Both the position numbers and the translations under genes were made by a program. Below are positions 27,216 through 37,860 of a stretch of 64,000 bases of DNA, in pieces. The notes under the pieces are model-generated. The model searched no databases. It was not told the DNA's origin and saw only the letters and a program-made list of their open reading frames with translations. How positions within the stretch are numbered: position 1 is the first letter of the stretch; every line of letters starts with the position of its first letter. Source of the DNA: Gammaproteobacteria bacterium (GTDB lineage: Bacteria > Pseudomonadota > Gammaproteobacteria > Pseudomonadales > Pseudohongiellaceae); NCBI GenBank assembly GCA_002711845.1, contig PASF01000001.1, positions 124,001 through 188,000 on the forward strand, read 5' to 3'.

Positions 27216-29354
27216 TCAGAAGTACATCATGAAGCGAGCATAAACACTGCGACCCAGGCCAGGCAGTCGTTCCCGCATGGCAATGTCCGGGTTCAGTGCG
27301 CGATTGTAGGCACCCAGATGGTCGCGATAGGTTTTATCCAGCAGATTGTTGATACCCGCGCCTAATTCTGTGCGCGTTGTCGGGCGGATACTGGTAGACA
27401 GATTGATGATCGTGTATCCGGGGGTGGTTTCCTCCAGATTGGTTGCTGAGACTTTGTCCTGGCGGGCGTAGCTGACACTTTCCAGTGAACCGGACCAATT
27501 GTTGCCCCGGTAGTCTACCGCCACGATCAGATTGTCCGGCGCAATTCGGTACAGATTGTCATCAATGTCGCGGCGCTCGCCGCGCACGATGCTGGCCACT
27601 GCCCGCAGGTCGAATTGATCTGTCAGATTGAAGCGGGACTCCAGATCGAAGCCGGTGTAGCGCGCCTCCACATTTGAAAACACCAGCGGTGCGCCCATGC
27701 CCATGCCCATATTGGCCATCATCTGGGCGTAGGTGTTGATCAGCGGACTATCGCTGGGCGTGCCTTGAATAAAGTCATCAACCTGTTTGATGAACGCGCG
27801 TGGATACAGGCTCAGGCGGCCTCGGTCCAGGTCAAAACCCACTTCAATCTCATGGGCAACTTCCGGTGTCAGACCGGGGTTGCCAACATAGGTCTTGCCG
27901 TCTGCCAGGCCGCCCGTGGATTCAGCCGGCAACCACAGGTAGCGCTCCTGATAGGAGGGTGACCGGGTCTTGCGCGCGGCGCCTGCATACCAGATGACAT
28001 CGTAACCAGGGTCAATACTGAAACGGGCGAACCAGTCAGTGTTGTTGTCGGTTTTGGACCTGTCCTGATCATTAAACAGCCTGGCGATATTGTTGGCCAT
28101 TGCGTTCATCATGAACGGGCCACCTGCTGGCAGGTTCATCGGGTTCAGATTGGCAGCAACCCGGGTTGAGTCACTGCGTACCTGGTTAAAGCGGATGCCG
28201 ATGTCCAGTCCGGTCGTCTCGCTCAGGGACAGGTTGCGCTCAAGGAATACGCCCGTCACGTTCCTCTCGGCGTCCTTGAAGTTGTCGATAAAGAACAGCC
28301 GGTTGTTGGGGTTCTGGATCAGAGCAATATGATTGGAATAATGTCCATCCACACCCGCCTTCCAGGTGCCATTGTCAACGGGTCGCTCAGCCACGAGACT
28401 GAAGCCGGAATTGTCGCTGGCTGTGTAGGTGCGGCGATAGCGGGCCCCATCTGCTGGTGGCGTTCGCAGGTGGTAGTTGCTCATCCAGTGGCCGATATCA
28501 TTCATGGAAACTTCGGCGGTGATTTTCAGGTCCGGGTTGTCCCAGACATAGCGACCGCGGATCAGGTCACTGTCCACCAGCTGGATATCCATCGGCAATG
28601 CGGCAGTGCCGGCATTGCCAGTGTCATTGCGGGTGAAATCGATACTGACTTCGTGGTCACCGGTGCGATAGCTGTAGCCCAGGTCATAACGGTCACGCTG
28701 GTACTCTGAGGGGCGAATAGTGCCACCACCGAAGTCACTGTCATCGGCCTGTTCGGTCATGACAAATCCGCGTATCAGGTGGTTACGGTTCGCCAGCGAC
28801 AGAAATATGCTGCCGACCAGACCCTCGTTAACAGACTGCGCGCCGAAATAGCTGCGGCCGCCCCATTCAAATTCGCTGCTGTCGCCAAATTCACCGCGAT
28901 AGGTTACCGCTTCGAGATGTCCGCCGATGGTCTCCTGACCGGCGCTGACCGGTGTGATACCGCGACTGATGGTGAGTGACTCCAGCGCTGCGACGGGTGC
29001 ATAGTGCAGGGGCGCATCCATGGCATTCGGGCCGCCCGAGCTGATATGGGCACCGTTGATGGTCACGTTGACACGGTCGCCGTGCATGCCGCGGTACTGA
29101 GCTACGCCAGTCAACTCCCCGTTGCGGTTGACGTTGGCACCCGGCATCTTTTTTAATAACTCAGCGGTGTCCGCCGGCGCAACCATGACATCGTCGGTGC
29201 GCACGGTGTGTGAATCACGAGCGCCAATAACCACCATTTCTTCGACCACGCCCGCTTGCTGCGCATTTGCCGTGGCGGCCGCCAGGACAGAAAGTGAGGC
29301 CAGGCTGAACGTCATCGTCAGCAGTGTTTGGGATTTACCGGATAGTAGTGTCAT
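27216..29354 (-). CDS. TonB-dependent receptor, OprC/NosA-like (possible copper receptor)
   Basis: A 712-residue outer-membrane receptor with signal peptide (MTLLSGKSQTLLTMTFSLAS to ANAQQ). The plug begins with EEMVVIGARDS, then KKMPGANVNRNGELTGVAQYRGMHGDRVNVTING in overlapping strings and PNAMDAPLHYAP. This last string recalls PNRMDAP in the copper receptor OprC. The barrel ends in SVYARFMMYF with a terminal aromatic residue. A Met/Gly-rich loop (MMANMGMGMG) lies in an extracellular region, plausible for soft-metal binding. I chose ATG 29354, which opens the signal peptide; an upstream start would add 29 residues. Copper specificity is inference from motif likeness. Confidence 0.8.
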   Translation of the reverse strand: MTLLSGKSQTLLTMTFSLASLSVLAAATANAQQAGVVEEMVVIGARDSHTVRTDDVMVAPADTAELLKKMPGANVNRNGELTGVAQYRGMHGDRVNVTINGAHISSGGPNAMDAPLHYAPVAALESLTISRGITPVSAGQETIGGHLEAVTYRGEFGDSSEFEWGGRSYFGAQSVNEGLVGSIFLSLANRNHLIRGFVMTEQADDSDFGGGTIRPSEYQRDRYDLGYSYRTGDHEVSIDFTRNDTGNAGTAALPMDIQLVDSDLIRGRYVWDNPDLKITAEVSMNDIGHWMSNYHLRTPPADGARYRRTYTASDNSGFSLVAERPVDNGTWKAGVDGHYSNHIALIQNPNNRLFFIDNFKDAERNVTGVFLERNLSLSETTGLDIGIRFNQVRSDSTRVAANLNPMNLPAGGPFMMNAMANNIARLFNDQDRSKTDNNTDWFARFSIDPGYDVIWYAGAARKTRSPSYQERYLWLPAESTGGLADGKTYVGNPGLTPEVAHEIEVGFDLDRGRLSLYPRAFIKQVDDFIQGTPSDSPLINTYAQMMANMGMGMGAPLVFSNVEARYTGFDLESRFNLTDQFDLRAVASIVRGERRDIDDNLYRIAPDNLIVAVDYRGNNWSGSLESVSYARQDKVSATNLEETTPGYTIINLSTSIRPTTRTELGAGINNLLDKTYRDHLGAYNRALNPDIAMRERLPGLGRSVYARFMMYF

Positions 29355-29362
29355 ATATGGAT

Positions 29363-29413
29363 TCTCTATAATCTGTCTTGAGAGTAATGCTTCAAGCGTT
29401 TCAATTATAGAGA
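29363..29413. promoter_or_regulatory. Inverted repeat with facing TATAAT boxes upstream of the TonB receptor gene
   Basis: A 10-bp perfect inverted repeat (29363-29372 and 29404-29413) flanks 31 bases. Each arm contains TATAAT in opposite orientation. The minus-strand box (29409-29404) could be the receptor's -10, with a leader of about 40 bases, though no good -35 was found. It could also be a repressor operator. No Fur-like sequence was seen here. Confidence 0.45.
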
Positions 29414-29464
29414 GTCGGCAGGCAGGTGGCTCTGTGACCAATTGTCGCAGACAAAAAGGACAGG

Positions 29465-30256
29465 CTAGTCGTCGGTTGTGTTGCTGGCTTCTTCTGCCGC
29501 TTTCTTTTTCAGGAAAGCACTGCCAAAGAAAACACCCAGCTCAAACAGCATCCACATCGGAATCGCCAGCAGCGACTGTGTGAACGGATCCGGCGGAGTC
29601 AACAGCATCGCCACTACAAAACAGCCGACAACCACGTAGGGGCGTTTCTTCTTCAGGTCTTCCGGTTCAATCAGGCCGGCCCACATGAACAGGAACACGG
29701 CGATTGGAATTTCGAACGCAAAACCAAAGGCAAAAAAGATCTTCAGCACAAAGCTCAGGTAACTCGCGATATCAGGTGCCACTGCGATGTCCTCGGGTGC
29801 CACCGAGACAAAAAAGCTGAAAACCACGCCAAACAGGACGTAGTAGGCGAAGGCCATGCCGGCATAAAACAGCAGAACACTGGAGACAAACAACGGGATG
29901 GCCAGTGACTTTTCGTTTTTGTACAGGCCGGGCGCAATAAACGCCCAGATCTGAAACAGAAGGTAGGGGGCGCACACAAACAGGGATGCGTAGAAGGTCA
30001 GTTTGAATGGCGTAAAGAACGGTGACGTCGGGTCAATCGCGATCATGCTGGTATCTGGCGGCAGCACCGAGACCAGGGGCGAGGCAACAAACGTGTATAT
30101 ATCGTTCGCGAAATAGATCAGCGACAGGAACACCACCAGCAGGGCGACGATACAGCGCAGGAGGCGGTCGCGAAGCTCCACCAGGTGGCCGACAAGGGTG
30201 AGGTCGCCGCCGACTTCCGGGTCCTGCTTTATTCCCGCTGAAGGGTCTTTCGCCAT
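29465..30256 (-). CDS. tatC: Sec-independent translocase TatC
   Basis: A 263-residue membrane protein with six helices, the core of the Tat translocon that recognises twin-arginine signals. Conserved features include [12 protein letters not shown] in the cytosolic N-terminus (family HL-ELR-R), the [12 protein letters not shown] periplasmic cap and [20 protein letters not shown]. The [13 protein letters not shown] segment carries the conserved glutamate. It is the last gene of tatA-tatB-tatC, nine bases after tatB. The charged tail ([14 protein letters not shown]) is not conserved. Confidence 0.97.
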   Translation of the reverse strand: MAKDPSAGIKQDPEVGGDLTLVGHLVELRDRLLRCIVALLVVFLSLIYFANDIYTFVASPLVSVLPPDTSMIAIDPTSPFFTPFKLTFYASLFVCAPYLLFQIWAFIAPGLYKNEKSLAIPLFVSSVLLFYAGMAFAYYVLFGVVFSFFVSVAPEDIAVAPDIASYLSFVLKIFFAFGFAFEIPIAVFLFMWAGLIEPEDLKKKRPYVVVGCFVVAMLLTPPDPFTQSLLAIPMWMLFELGVFFGSAFLKKKAAEEASNTTDD

Positions 30257-30265
30257 GTCAGTCTC

Positions 30266-30991
30266 TCAATTCTTGCCGGAGGATGAGTCCGAATTTTTCG
30301 GCTTGTCATTAACGGCAGAAAATTTGCCTTGTTGCATGCTCACGATACCGCTTGGCGGGGTGCTGTAGATATCCTGCGCGGCTGTTGATTGCTCTTTGGT
30401 TTTGTCGCCCTCCGGCACCAAGTCAGTTTCGGGTCCGGCCTGCGTGGCGGACTCGACAGAGACGCCTGCTTTTTCGTCTGTGGCCTGAGCGCCAGCGGCT
30501 TGCGCATCGGTCTGCGGGTTCTCAGTTGCGGGAGCGACGGTTGTCTTCGGTGATGTTGCAGACTGGTCTGGTGCGGATCGGGTGCCACTTGTGCTCGGCG
30601 CTTTGTAGTCTGCTGGCGGCGGTGTTGGCATGCCTTCATCGGCGCTGGTCGTGGCTTGGGTCCTGGCGCCAGACTTGTTGTCCGGGTTGATCGAGCGCTT
30701 CACACTGTCTTCGGTGCTGCGTATTTCCGACTGGGTATCTTCAATCAGTTTGTTGGCATTCTTTTTGGCTTTTTCGATGTCACCCAGAATCGATTCGTTA
30801 TGGAGCTGGCGCCGGATTTCATCGGCATTGATCTGTTGTTCGATCTCGGATTTGACATTGTTGAAGCTGCGCTTGGCCCGGCCGAACCACAGCGCGCCGG
30901 TGCGGATGGCACCGGGCAGTTTGTCCGGACCCAGCACCAGCAGGGCCACGATACCGATGAGTAGCAGCTCCATAAAACCTATATCAAACAT
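30266..30991 (-). CDS. tatB: Twin-arginine translocase subunit TatB, long-tailed
   Basis: The 241-residue TatB starts with [22 protein letters not shown], the TatB membrane helix and hinge. An amphipathic helix ([20 protein letters not shown]) and a helical domain to about residue 95 follow. The remaining 145 residues are a low-complexity Pro/Thr/Ala/Ser-rich tail. E. coli TatB is 171 residues, so the tail is the longer part here. TatB binds TatC and the signal peptide. It sits between tatA (91 bases before) and tatC. Confidence 0.95.
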   Translation of the reverse strand: MFDIGFMELLLIGIVALLVLGPDKLPGAIRTGALWFGRAKRSFNNVKSEIEQQINADEIRRQLHNESILGDIEKAKKNANKLIEDTQSEIRSTEDSVKRSINPDNKSGARTQATTSADEGMPTPPPADYKAPSTSGTRSAPDQSATSPKTTVAPATENPQTDAQAAGAQATDEKAGVSVESATQAGPETDLVPEGDKTKEQSTAAQDIYSTPPSGIVSMQQGKFSAVNDKPKNSDSSSGKN

Positions 30992-31082
30992 CGCTGCAAT
31001 CCACGTGCTATACCCATGAAACGGTGAGACGCAAAGCTTTCAGGCACCCTTGCTGAAACAGGGATACCCGGCGCTGTTGTCG

Positions 31083-31337
31083 TTACTTGTCTTTCGCTTT
31101 TTCAGTATCAGCGTCGTTATGCGTTTCGTTGCGCATCGCCTCTGTGCCGATCTGGTCGGGGTCTTTGGCGTCCTTGTCGTCGTCCTCGTCATCCTTGTCT
31201 TTGACTGCCTGCTTGAAGCCCTTGAGCGCGCCGCCCAGGTCGGAGCCCAATGTGCGCAGCTTCTTGGTGCCAAACAGCAGCACGATGATCAGTGCGATGA
31301 TGAGCAGTTGCCAGATACTGATGCCGCCGATACCCAT
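31083..31337 (-). CDS. tatA: Twin-arginine translocase subunit TatA
   Basis: An 84-residue TatA, the pore-forming subunit. The short periplasmic start [20 protein letters not shown] leads to the helix, the FGTKKL hinge and amphipathic helix [20 protein letters not shown]. An acidic Asp/Lys/Glu-rich tail follows. ATG 31337 is chosen: CCGGAGGAATC precedes it and the family N-terminus starts here. It is the first tat gene, 66 bases after hisE. Confidence 0.96.
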   Translation of the reverse strand: MGIGGISIWQLLIIALIIVLLFGTKKLRTLGSDLGGALKGFKQAVKDKDDEDDDKDAKDPDQIGTEAMRNETHNDADTEKAKDK

Positions 31338-31403
31338 GATTCCTCCGGTGTAGCCTGATTGTGTCACCTGGGTGACCTGTGTTTATTTAATAAATGCCTG
31401 TTC

Positions 31404-31757
31404 TTATGAATCGGGCCTGGAGGCCTTTTCCGCCAGCCCCGATATGTTAAATCGCTTTGCCAGTTCTTCCAATACCTGCTCGTGGCTCAGGTCCAGGTGG
31501 CTCAGCATGACCATGCTGTGAAACCAAAGGTCGGCAGTTTCGCTGATAACCGCCGCGGCGTCCCCGCCGGCATCTTTATCGCGTGCTGCCAGTATGGTTT
31601 CCACGGCCTCTTCGCCAACTTTTTCCAGTATCTTGTTCAGCCCCTTTTGATGCAGGCTGGCAACGTACGAGGTGCCAGCGTCAGCCTGCCGGCGGTCCGC
31701 GAGAATGGCTGCCAGGTGGGTCAGCGTGTCGTCGGCGCTGTTTCGTTGATCACTCAT
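31404..31757 (-). CDS. hisE: Phosphoribosyl-ATP pyrophosphatase HisE
   Basis: A 117-residue single-domain HisE for the second step of histidine synthesis, PR-ATP to PR-AMP. The MazG-like helical fold is shown by [20 protein letters not shown] in the conserved first helices, then [12 protein letters not shown] and [14 protein letters not shown] with acidic metal ligands. ATG 31757 overlaps the hisI stop by eight bases. HisE and HisI are separate genes here, as in Pseudomonas, rather than fused as in E. coli. Confidence 0.96.
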   Translation of the reverse strand: MSDQRNSADDTLTHLAAILADRRQADAGTSYVASLHQKGLNKILEKVGEEAVETILAARDKDAGGDAAAVISETADLWFHSMVMLSHLDLSHEQVLEELAKRFNISGLAEKASRPDS

Positions 31758-32196
31758 GGCTGCCACTGTCGTTGTTGTTGCTGTGTTGGTTGTGCACGTT
31801 GTACATCAATGACGGATCCTTCAGCACCGGGTCGGTGGTCTGCCAGGTTGTCTGGCCGTCGATCGTGGTCAATTGTTGGTAAAAGCAGCTTTCCCGGCCA
31901 GTATGGCAGGCAATACCACCCACCTGTTCCACCAGGTAACAGACGGTATCGCCGTCGCAATCCAGCAGTATGTCCCGGATATGCTGCACATTGCCTGATT
32001 CTTCACCCTTGCGCCAGATTTTCTGCCGTGATCGTGACCAGTAGACAGCACGGCGTTCGGCCAGCGTCAGCGCCAGCGCATCACGGTTGATCCAGGCAAG
32101 GGTAAGCAGACGGCGGGTCTGGCTATCCTGGGTAACAACAGGCACCAGACCTTCGTCGTTCCATTTGATCTGATCCAGCCAGGCTGTGTGACTCAT
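31750..32196 (-). CDS. hisI: Phosphoribosyl-AMP cyclohydrolase HisI
   Basis: A 148-residue HisI that opens the adenine ring of PR-AMP in histidine synthesis. The zinc/magnesium site is visible as [20 protein letters not shown] with GRESCFY just after; the three Cys match the family pattern. [16 protein letters not shown] is the other signature. ATG 32196 is preferred to an upstream GTG that would add seven residues. It begins 17 bases after the ubiB stop and overlaps hisE by eight bases. Confidence 0.96.
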   Translation of the reverse strand: MSHTAWLDQIKWNDEGLVPVVTQDSQTRRLLTLAWINRDALALTLAERRAVYWSRSRQKIWRKGEESGNVQHIRDILLDCDGDTVCYLVEQVGGIACHTGRESCFYQQLTTIDGQTTWQTTDPVLKDPSLMYNVHNQHSNNNDSGSHE

Positions 32197-32213
32197 GCTG
32201 ACAGTATGCTCTT

Positions 32214-33782
32214 TCACTGCGTAAAATACAAAAATCCGGCAGCTGCGGCGGCTGCGAGAATCACTGCCAGCGCGCGTCGCAACTGCCGCCGGCGGCGTTT
32301 CTCGAACTGGCGCTGCTGGGTAATAACGGTCTGCAATGTTTCATTGAGAGCGGCAACCTTTTCCTGCTGATGCAGACTGTTCAGCACCAGTTGGGGCAGG
32401 TGCGGAAACTGCTCGGCCCAATCAGGCACATGGTTCTTCAGCTCGCGCCACAGAAAGGAAGGTTTCATGCGGCGGCGGTTCCAGCTCTCCAGAAACGGCA
32501 GCGCAGTCTGCCACAGATCCAGCTCCGGATACAACTGGCGGCCAAGGCCCTCAACATTGAGCAGGGTCTTTTGCAGCAATACCAGTGAAGGTTGCACTTC
32601 CATGTTGAAACGTCCGGCGGTGCGGAACAGCTGCACCAGCAGGTAACCAAAGGAAATATCCTTCAGCGGTTTTTCGAAAATGGGCTCGCATACGGTGCGC
32701 ATGGCGGCCTCGAACTCCACGACCTTGGTGGTCTTGGGCACCCAGCCACATTCAACGTGCAGCTCGGCAACCTTGCGGTAATCCCGTTTGAAAATGGCCA
32801 GCAGGTTGCGCGCCAGGTATTGCTGGTCCTCCCGGCTCAGTGAGCCGATGATGGCGCAGTCAATGGCAATGTACCGGGGGTTCTGTGGATCACTGGCATC
32901 AACGAAGATATTGCCGGGGTGCATGTCGGCGTGGAAAAAGCTGTGCTCGAAGACCTGGGTGAAAAATATTTCCACACCGGTTTCTGCCAGTTTCCTGAGA
33001 TCCACGTTGCGTGCCTGCAACTGCGTCACGTCTGACACCGGGATGCCATTGATGCGTTCGGTGACCAGCATGCCGTCGCGGCTGACATCCCAGTAGACCT
33101 GCGGCACATACAGCAGGGCAGAGTGCTCAAAGTTGCGCCGCAGCAAGGTGGTATTGGCGCCCTCGGACATCAGGTTGAGCTCGCCGAGGATCACGTGTTC
33201 ATAGTCGGCGATCACTTCGCGGGGGCGCAGGCGTCGACCGTCAGGCACGTGCCGCTCGATGAGCCGCGCCAGCCATTTGAGCACCACGATATCCTGCCGG
33301 ATGATGTCATGAATGCCGGGGCGCAGAACTTTGATGACCACCTGCTCGCCCGTGATCAGCGTCGCTTCGTGCACCTGTGCAATGGAGGCCGATGCCAGGG
33401 CTTTGCTGTTGATATGGCTGAAGTGCGTTTGCCAGGTGCTTGCCAGTTCGGCATCAACAATGCTGGTGATGGATGGCGAGGTAAACCCGGGAACACGATC
33501 CTGCAGGCTTTGCAGTTCGTCGGCCAGGGCATGTGGCAGGAAATCACGGCGAGTGGACAGCAACTGGCCTAATTTGATGTAGATCGGGCCCAGATCTTCC
33601 AGCGCGGTGCGCAGGCGTTGCTCGGGTGACAGGCGTCGCACCGCGTGTCCGGTCCAGGGCAGGCCAGCCAGCCCCATGATCAGGCGGACCCGCCAGGAGC
33701 GTGCGGTCAGCGGGCTGAGGCTATGCAACCGGTACTTGGCGGCAACGGCGATGATCTTGAGCAGACGGGGCAAATGCGTCAC
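32214..33782 (-). CDS. ubiB: Ubiquinone biosynthesis atypical kinase/ATPase UbiB
   Basis: A 522-residue ADCK/UbiB protein (E. coli 546) needed for ubiquinone formation; its ATPase activity supports the Ubi complex. It has the KxGQ motif in [12 protein letters not shown], the Ala-rich loop [13 protein letters not shown] in place of a Gly-rich loop, and [11 protein letters not shown] with DCAIIG as metal-binding and DFG equivalents. The C-terminus ends with an Arg-rich stretch and a hydrophobic anchor ([17 protein letters not shown]). It follows coq7 by ten bases and precedes hisI. Confidence 0.96.
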   Translation of the reverse strand: MTHLPRLLKIIAVAAKYRLHSLSPLTARSWRVRLIMGLAGLPWTGHAVRRLSPEQRLRTALEDLGPIYIKLGQLLSTRRDFLPHALADELQSLQDRVPGFTSPSITSIVDAELASTWQTHFSHINSKALASASIAQVHEATLITGEQVVIKVLRPGIHDIIRQDIVVLKWLARLIERHVPDGRRLRPREVIADYEHVILGELNLMSEGANTTLLRRNFEHSALLYVPQVYWDVSRDGMLVTERINGIPVSDVTQLQARNVDLRKLAETGVEIFFTQVFEHSFFHADMHPGNIFVDASDPQNPRYIAIDCAIIGSLSREDQQYLARNLLAIFKRDYRKVAELHVECGWVPKTTKVVEFEAAMRTVCEPIFEKPLKDISFGYLLVQLFRTAGRFNMEVQPSLVLLQKTLLNVEGLGRQLYPELDLWQTALPFLESWNRRRMKPSFLWRELKNHVPDWAEQFPHLPQLVLNSLHQQEKVAALNETLQTVITQQRQFEKRRRRQLRRALAVILAAAAAAGFLYFTQ

Positions 33783-33792
33783 CGCTGGCGTC

Positions 33793-34461
33793 TCAGATCC
33801 GGTAGGTCAGTGTTTTCATGACCCCTGCCATCAGCTTCATGCCGGCCTTGACCGGTAAGGGCAGCTCGGCGCCACCGGCGGCCATGGCGGCATCGCCGTG
33901 TGTGCGCTCATCGACAATCATCTGGGACAGCACCGCTTTGCTCTTCTGGTCATTGGCTGGCAGTTTGGCCAGATGCTCCTCCAGGTGCTCACAGACCTGC
34001 CTTTCAGTCTCACCGACAAAGCCCAGGCTCCATTTGTCGCCAATCAGCCCGGCCGTGGCGCCCATGCCGAAGGACATGGCGTACCAGATCGGGTTGAGTA
34101 GGCTGGGGCGATTATCCAGTTCCTGCAGCCGGGTTTCACACCAGGCCAGGTGATCGATTTCTTCGCGGGCCGCCTGATCCATGCTGACACGGACGTCGGG
34201 CAGCCGCGCGGTCAAAGCCTGGCCCTGATACAGGGCCTGGGCACAGACTTCGCCGGTATGATTGATACGCATCAGCGCCGCCGCCTGCTGGCGCTCCTGC
34301 TGCGACAGCTCTGCATCGTCGACTGTGGCCGCCGGCGTATGACGTGCCGCCGTGCTGCTGCCCGGTATCAGGGTATGCAGGGCCTGATCCAGCTGCAAAA
34401 CCAGCCGGTCTGCCAGGCTAAATGACAATGTGTCCTGCTTCTTGTCCATGGCTTGCATCAT
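33793..34461 (-). CDS. coq7: Demethoxyubiquinone hydroxylase Coq7
   Basis: A 222-residue di-iron hydroxylase that adds the C6 hydroxyl group late in ubiquinone synthesis; it replaces the flavin enzyme UbiF of E. coli. Iron ligands are visible in [37 protein letters not shown] and [10 protein letters not shown]. The start is uncertain: ATGs at 34461, 34458 and 34449 are all possible, with GTGGGG before the first two. It lies 10 bases upstream of ubiB and 41 bases after purD in reading order. Confidence 0.95.
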   Translation of the reverse strand: MMQAMDKKQDTLSFSLADRLVLQLDQALHTLIPGSSTAARHTPAATVDDAELSQQERQQAAALMRINHTGEVCAQALYQGQALTARLPDVRVSMDQAAREEIDHLAWCETRLQELDNRPSLLNPIWYAMSFGMGATAGLIGDKWSLGFVGETERQVCEHLEEHLAKLPANDQKSKAVLSQMIVDERTHGDAAMAAGGAELPLPVKAGMKLMAGVMKTLTYRI

Positions 34462-34502
34462 TACCCCACGTATTTTGTTGGTGCACTACGCTCAGAATCA
34501 CC

Positions 34503-35810
34503 TCAGGCCGGCGTGGCCCGCTGCATCTCGCGGGTGATGGCGCGGTGGCCGATATCCCGGCGGCACATCATCCGCTCCCAGCTGATCCGGTCAACCAGTG
34601 CGTAGGCCGCCTTCTGCGCGCCGGTGACCGTGTCGCCCAGCGCGACGGCGCACAGCACGCGGCCGCCGCTGGTCACTACTTTACCATCTTTCAGCGTGGT
34701 GCCGGCATGGAATACCTTGCCATTGCTGTCATCGCCCGCTGTCGCATCCAGACCATGGATGACAGCGCCCTTGTCATAGGCTTCCGGGTAGCCGCCACTG
34801 GCCAGCACCACACCGATACTGGCGCGTGGGTCCCATTGCGCATCCACCTGGTGCAGGCGTGCGTCCAGGGCAGCGTCGCACAGCGCTGCGAGATCTGACT
34901 GCAGGCGCATCATCACCGGCTGTGCTTCGGGGTCCCCAAAGCGGCAATTGAATTCAATGACATTGACGGCGCCCTGCGCGGAGATCATCACACCGGCATA
35001 AAGGAAACCGGTATAGGGGTTGCCTTCAGCGGCCATGCCGCGCACGGTCGGCATGATGACCTCGGCCATGATCCGGTCATGCACATCCTGCGTGACGACC
35101 GGTGCCGGCGAGTAAGCGCCCATGCCCCCGGTATTCGGACCCTTGTCGCCTTCGTCGCGGCGTTTGTGATCCTGGGAGGTGGCCAATGGCAGCACATGCT
35201 CGCCGTCCACCATGACAATAAAGCTGGCCTCTTCGCCTTCCAGAAAGGTTTCAATGACCACGCGACTGCCAGCCTCGCCAAAGCTGTTGCCCGACAACAT
35301 GTCGCGAATGGTGGTTTCGGCTTCGTCCTGGTTCTGCGCAATGATCACGCCTTTGCCCGCCGCCAGGCCGTCGGCTTTGATCACGATCGGTGTGCCCTGG
35401 GCCTTGACGTAATCGATGGCAGCGTCTGCGTCGGTAAAGTTCTGGTAGCTGGCGGTCGGAATCCGGTGGCGTGCCAGAAAATCCTTGGTAAATGCCTTGG
35501 AGCCTTCCAGCTGCGCCGCGCCCTGGCGAGGCCCGAAGCAGCGCAGGCCCTGCTCACTGAAGTAGTCGACGACGCCCGCCACCAGCGGGGCTTCGGGCCC
35601 GACCACGGTCAGACCGACGCCGTTGCTTTGGGCAAACGCCACCAGCGCCGGAAAATCCAGGGGGTCAATGGCGACATTTTGAACGCCGGGCTCGGTGGCC
35701 GTACCGGCATTGCCCGGGGCCACAAACACCGTCTCCACGCCGGACGATTGCGCCAGTTTCCAGGCCAGCGCATGTTCACGCCCGCCATTGCCAAGTACCA
35801 GAATATTCAT
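34503..35810 (-). CDS. purD: Phosphoribosylamine-glycine ligase
   Basis: A 435-residue ATP-grasp enzyme making GAR in purine synthesis. MNILVLGNGGREHALAWKLA opens the N-domain, and KADGLAAGKGVIIA is the ATP-binding strand. HKRRDEGDKGPNTGGMGAYS is the purD signature and RFGDPEAQPVMMRL the metal site. An AGGA precedes the ATG. It follows purH by 75 bases, so both are likely one unit with fis and dusB upstream. Confidence 0.97.
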   Translation of the reverse strand: MNILVLGNGGREHALAWKLAQSSGVETVFVAPGNAGTATEPGVQNVAIDPLDFPALVAFAQSNGVGLTVVGPEAPLVAGVVDYFSEQGLRCFGPRQGAAQLEGSKAFTKDFLARHRIPTASYQNFTDADAAIDYVKAQGTPIVIKADGLAAGKGVIIAQNQDEAETTIRDMLSGNSFGEAGSRVVIETFLEGEEASFIVMVDGEHVLPLATSQDHKRRDEGDKGPNTGGMGAYSPAPVVTQDVHDRIMAEVIMPTVRGMAAEGNPYTGFLYAGVMISAQGAVNVIEFNCRFGDPEAQPVMMRLQSDLAALCDAALDARLHQVDAQWDPRASIGVVLASGGYPEAYDKGAVIHGLDATAGDDSNGKVFHAGTTLKDGKVVTSGGRVLCAVALGDTVTGAQKAAYALVDRISWERMMCRRDIGHRAITREMQRATPA

Positions 35811-35885
35811 AGAACGGTCCTAAATAAGGTTCTAAAACTACCACATATCAAGAAGCGCGGGCGACGCTACGCAGTCCGCTTCGTT

Positions 35886-37457
35886 TTAGTGCCGGAAGTG
35901 CCGGATGCCGGTAAACACCATGGCCATGCCGGCTTCATCGGCTGCGGCAATGACTTCGGCGTCGCGCATCGAACCGCCGGGCTGAATCACGGCCGTGATG
36001 CCGGCAGCGGCTGCTGCATCAATGCCATCACGGAACGGGAAAAAGGCATCCGATGCCATCACTGAACCGGCGACTGTCAGGTTTTCATCGGCGGCCTTGA
36101 TACCGGCGATTTTTGCGCTATAGACCCGGCTCATCTGACCGGCACCGACACCAATGGTCTGCTGGTTCTTGCAATAGACGATGGCATTGGATTTGACGAA
36201 CTGGGCAACCGTCCAGGCAAACATCAGGTCGCTGAGTTCCTGCTCGCTGGGCTGGCGCTTGCTGACCACGGTCAGGTCGCTTTGGCTGATCTGATGGGTA
36301 TCACGGTCCTGCACCAGCAAGCCACCATTGACGCGTTTGAAGTCCCATGCCGGCAGGGGCTGTGATGCCCACTGGCCACAGCTCAGGACACGCACATTGG
36401 GTTTGGCGGCCAGCACCGTCAGGGCTTCTTCGGCCACCGTCGGGGCAATGATCACTTCACTGAACTGTTGGTCGATGATGGCTTTTGCGGTGCCTGCGTC
36501 GAGCTCGCGGTTGAACGCGATGATACCGCCAAACGCAGAGGTGGGGTCGGTTTTGAAGGCCAGCTGATAGGCCGCTTCAATCGTGTCGGCAACCGCCACG
36601 CCACAGGGGTTGGCGTGTTTGACGATAACACAGGCCGGCTCGGCAAAACTTTTCACGCATTCCAGTGCGGCATCAGTGTCAGCAATATTATTGTATGACA
36701 GCTCTTTGCCCTGGAGCTGATCGGCGGTGCTGACGCTGGCATCCTGCGGCGTTTTTTCGCTGTAGAAGGCGGCGCTCTGGTGCGGGTTTTCGCCGTAGCG
36801 CAGGTCCTGCTTTTTCTGGAACTGGGTGCTGAAAGTGCGGGGGTAGTCGCTGCCCGCAACTTTGCGGCCCAGATAATTGGCGATGGCGCCATCGTAAGCT
36901 GCCGTATGTTCAAAGGTTTTGACCGCCAGGTCAAAGCGGGTGGTCTGACTCAGGGTGCCGCTGTTGAGTTTCATCTCGGCAATGATGCAGACGTAATCGT
37001 CAGGGTTGGTCACCACCGCGACCCAGGCATTGTTCTTGGCGGCAGCGCGTAACATGGTGGGTCCGCCGATATCGATGTTCTCGATGGCCGTGGGCAGATC
37101 ACAGTCGGGGCGCGCAACAGTCGCCTCAAACGGGTACAGGTTGACCACCACCAGATCGATGGGGGGAATGCCGTGCTCCTGCATGACCTCGCCGTCGATG
37201 TCGCGACGCGCCAGGATGCCGCCGTGCACTTTCGGGTGCAGGGTCTTGACGCGGCCATCCATCATTTCCGGAAACCCGGTGTAGTCAGCAATTTCAATCG
37301 CGGGGATCTTCTCTGCCTGTAGCAGGCGGAAGGTGCCGCCGGTGGAGAGGATTTCCACACCGGCCTGATGCAGCGAGCGGGCGAAGTCGGCAATACCGGT
37401 TTTGTCCGAGACGCTGATCAAAGCGCGTCGGATAACAGCAGGTTTATCTGTAGACAT
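35886..37457 (-). CDS. purH: Bifunctional AICAR transformylase / IMP cyclohydrolase
   Basis: A 523-residue enzyme for the last two steps of IMP synthesis. The N-terminal MGS-like cyclohydrolase (about 1-195) has [29 protein letters not shown] and [13 protein letters not shown]. The transformylase part shows [23 protein letters not shown] with the catalytic Lys-His, and [17 protein letters not shown]. The C-terminus is RHFRH. The gene follows fis by 58 bases. Confidence 0.97.
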   Translation of the reverse strand: MSTDKPAVIRRALISVSDKTGIADFARSLHQAGVEILSTGGTFRLLQAEKIPAIEIADYTGFPEMMDGRVKTLHPKVHGGILARRDIDGEVMQEHGIPPIDLVVVNLYPFEATVARPDCDLPTAIENIDIGGPTMLRAAAKNNAWVAVVTNPDDYVCIIAEMKLNSGTLSQTTRFDLAVKTFEHTAAYDGAIANYLGRKVAGSDYPRTFSTQFQKKQDLRYGENPHQSAAFYSEKTPQDASVSTADQLQGKELSYNNIADTDAALECVKSFAEPACVIVKHANPCGVAVADTIEAAYQLAFKTDPTSAFGGIIAFNRELDAGTAKAIIDQQFSEVIIAPTVAEEALTVLAAKPNVRVLSCGQWASQPLPAWDFKRVNGGLLVQDRDTHQISQSDLTVVSKRQPSEQELSDLMFAWTVAQFVKSNAIVYCKNQQTIGVGAGQMSRVYSAKIAGIKAADENLTVAGSVMASDAFFPFRDGIDAAAAAGITAVIQPGGSMRDAEVIAAADEAGMAMVFTGIRHFRH

Positions 37458-37515
37458 AACGTATTCTTAACTTGGATGCAGTATAAAAAAAAGGTGGGAT
37501 AGTGTGTTTCGTCAT

Positions 37516-37860
37516 TCAGTCCGGCGAACCACTGTGCCGGAAATTGAGCAATCCGTGCTGCTTCAATTTTTTGCGTAGAGTACCACGATTCAGCCCCAGC
37601 ATGGTAGATGCACGGCTCTGGTTGCCGTCGGTCTGTCGGAGCACAGCCTGCAGCAGCGGGGCCTCGACCTCGCTTAAAACCAGTTCGTACAGCTCAGTGA
37701 TCAGGCTTTCATCATCCACATCGGCAAAAAAATTCGCCATCGCCCGCTCCACAGCTTCACGCAGGCTACAGTGGGAGCTTTCAAGACTGAACGCGGCCGG
37801 CTCTGCGGGTGCCAGTTGGGAGTCGGATGGCAGGCCGGGGGCCGGATCATCTTTTTTCAT
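37516..37860 (-). CDS. fis: DNA-binding protein Fis
   Basis: A 114-residue Fis. The C-terminal helix-turn-helix ([20 protein letters not shown], then KKLKQHGLL) is almost identical to E. coli Fis. The N-terminal 30 residues are a non-conserved extension. Fis is a growth-phase nucleoid protein acting on rRNA, tRNA and recombination sites. The start overlaps the dusB stop as ATGA, the dusB-fis pairing known in E. coli and Pseudomonas. purH follows. Confidence 0.96.
   Translation of the reverse strand: MKKDDPAPGLPSDSQLAPAEPAAFSLESSHCSLREAVERAMANFFADVDDESLITELYELVLSEVEAPLLQAVLRQTDGNQSRASTMLGLNRGTLRKKLKQHGLLNFRHSGSPD

Noticed and set aside
35079..36065. 328-codon open frame antisense to purD and purH
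   Set aside because: Its length comes from GC-rich codon bias; no protein likeness was seen.
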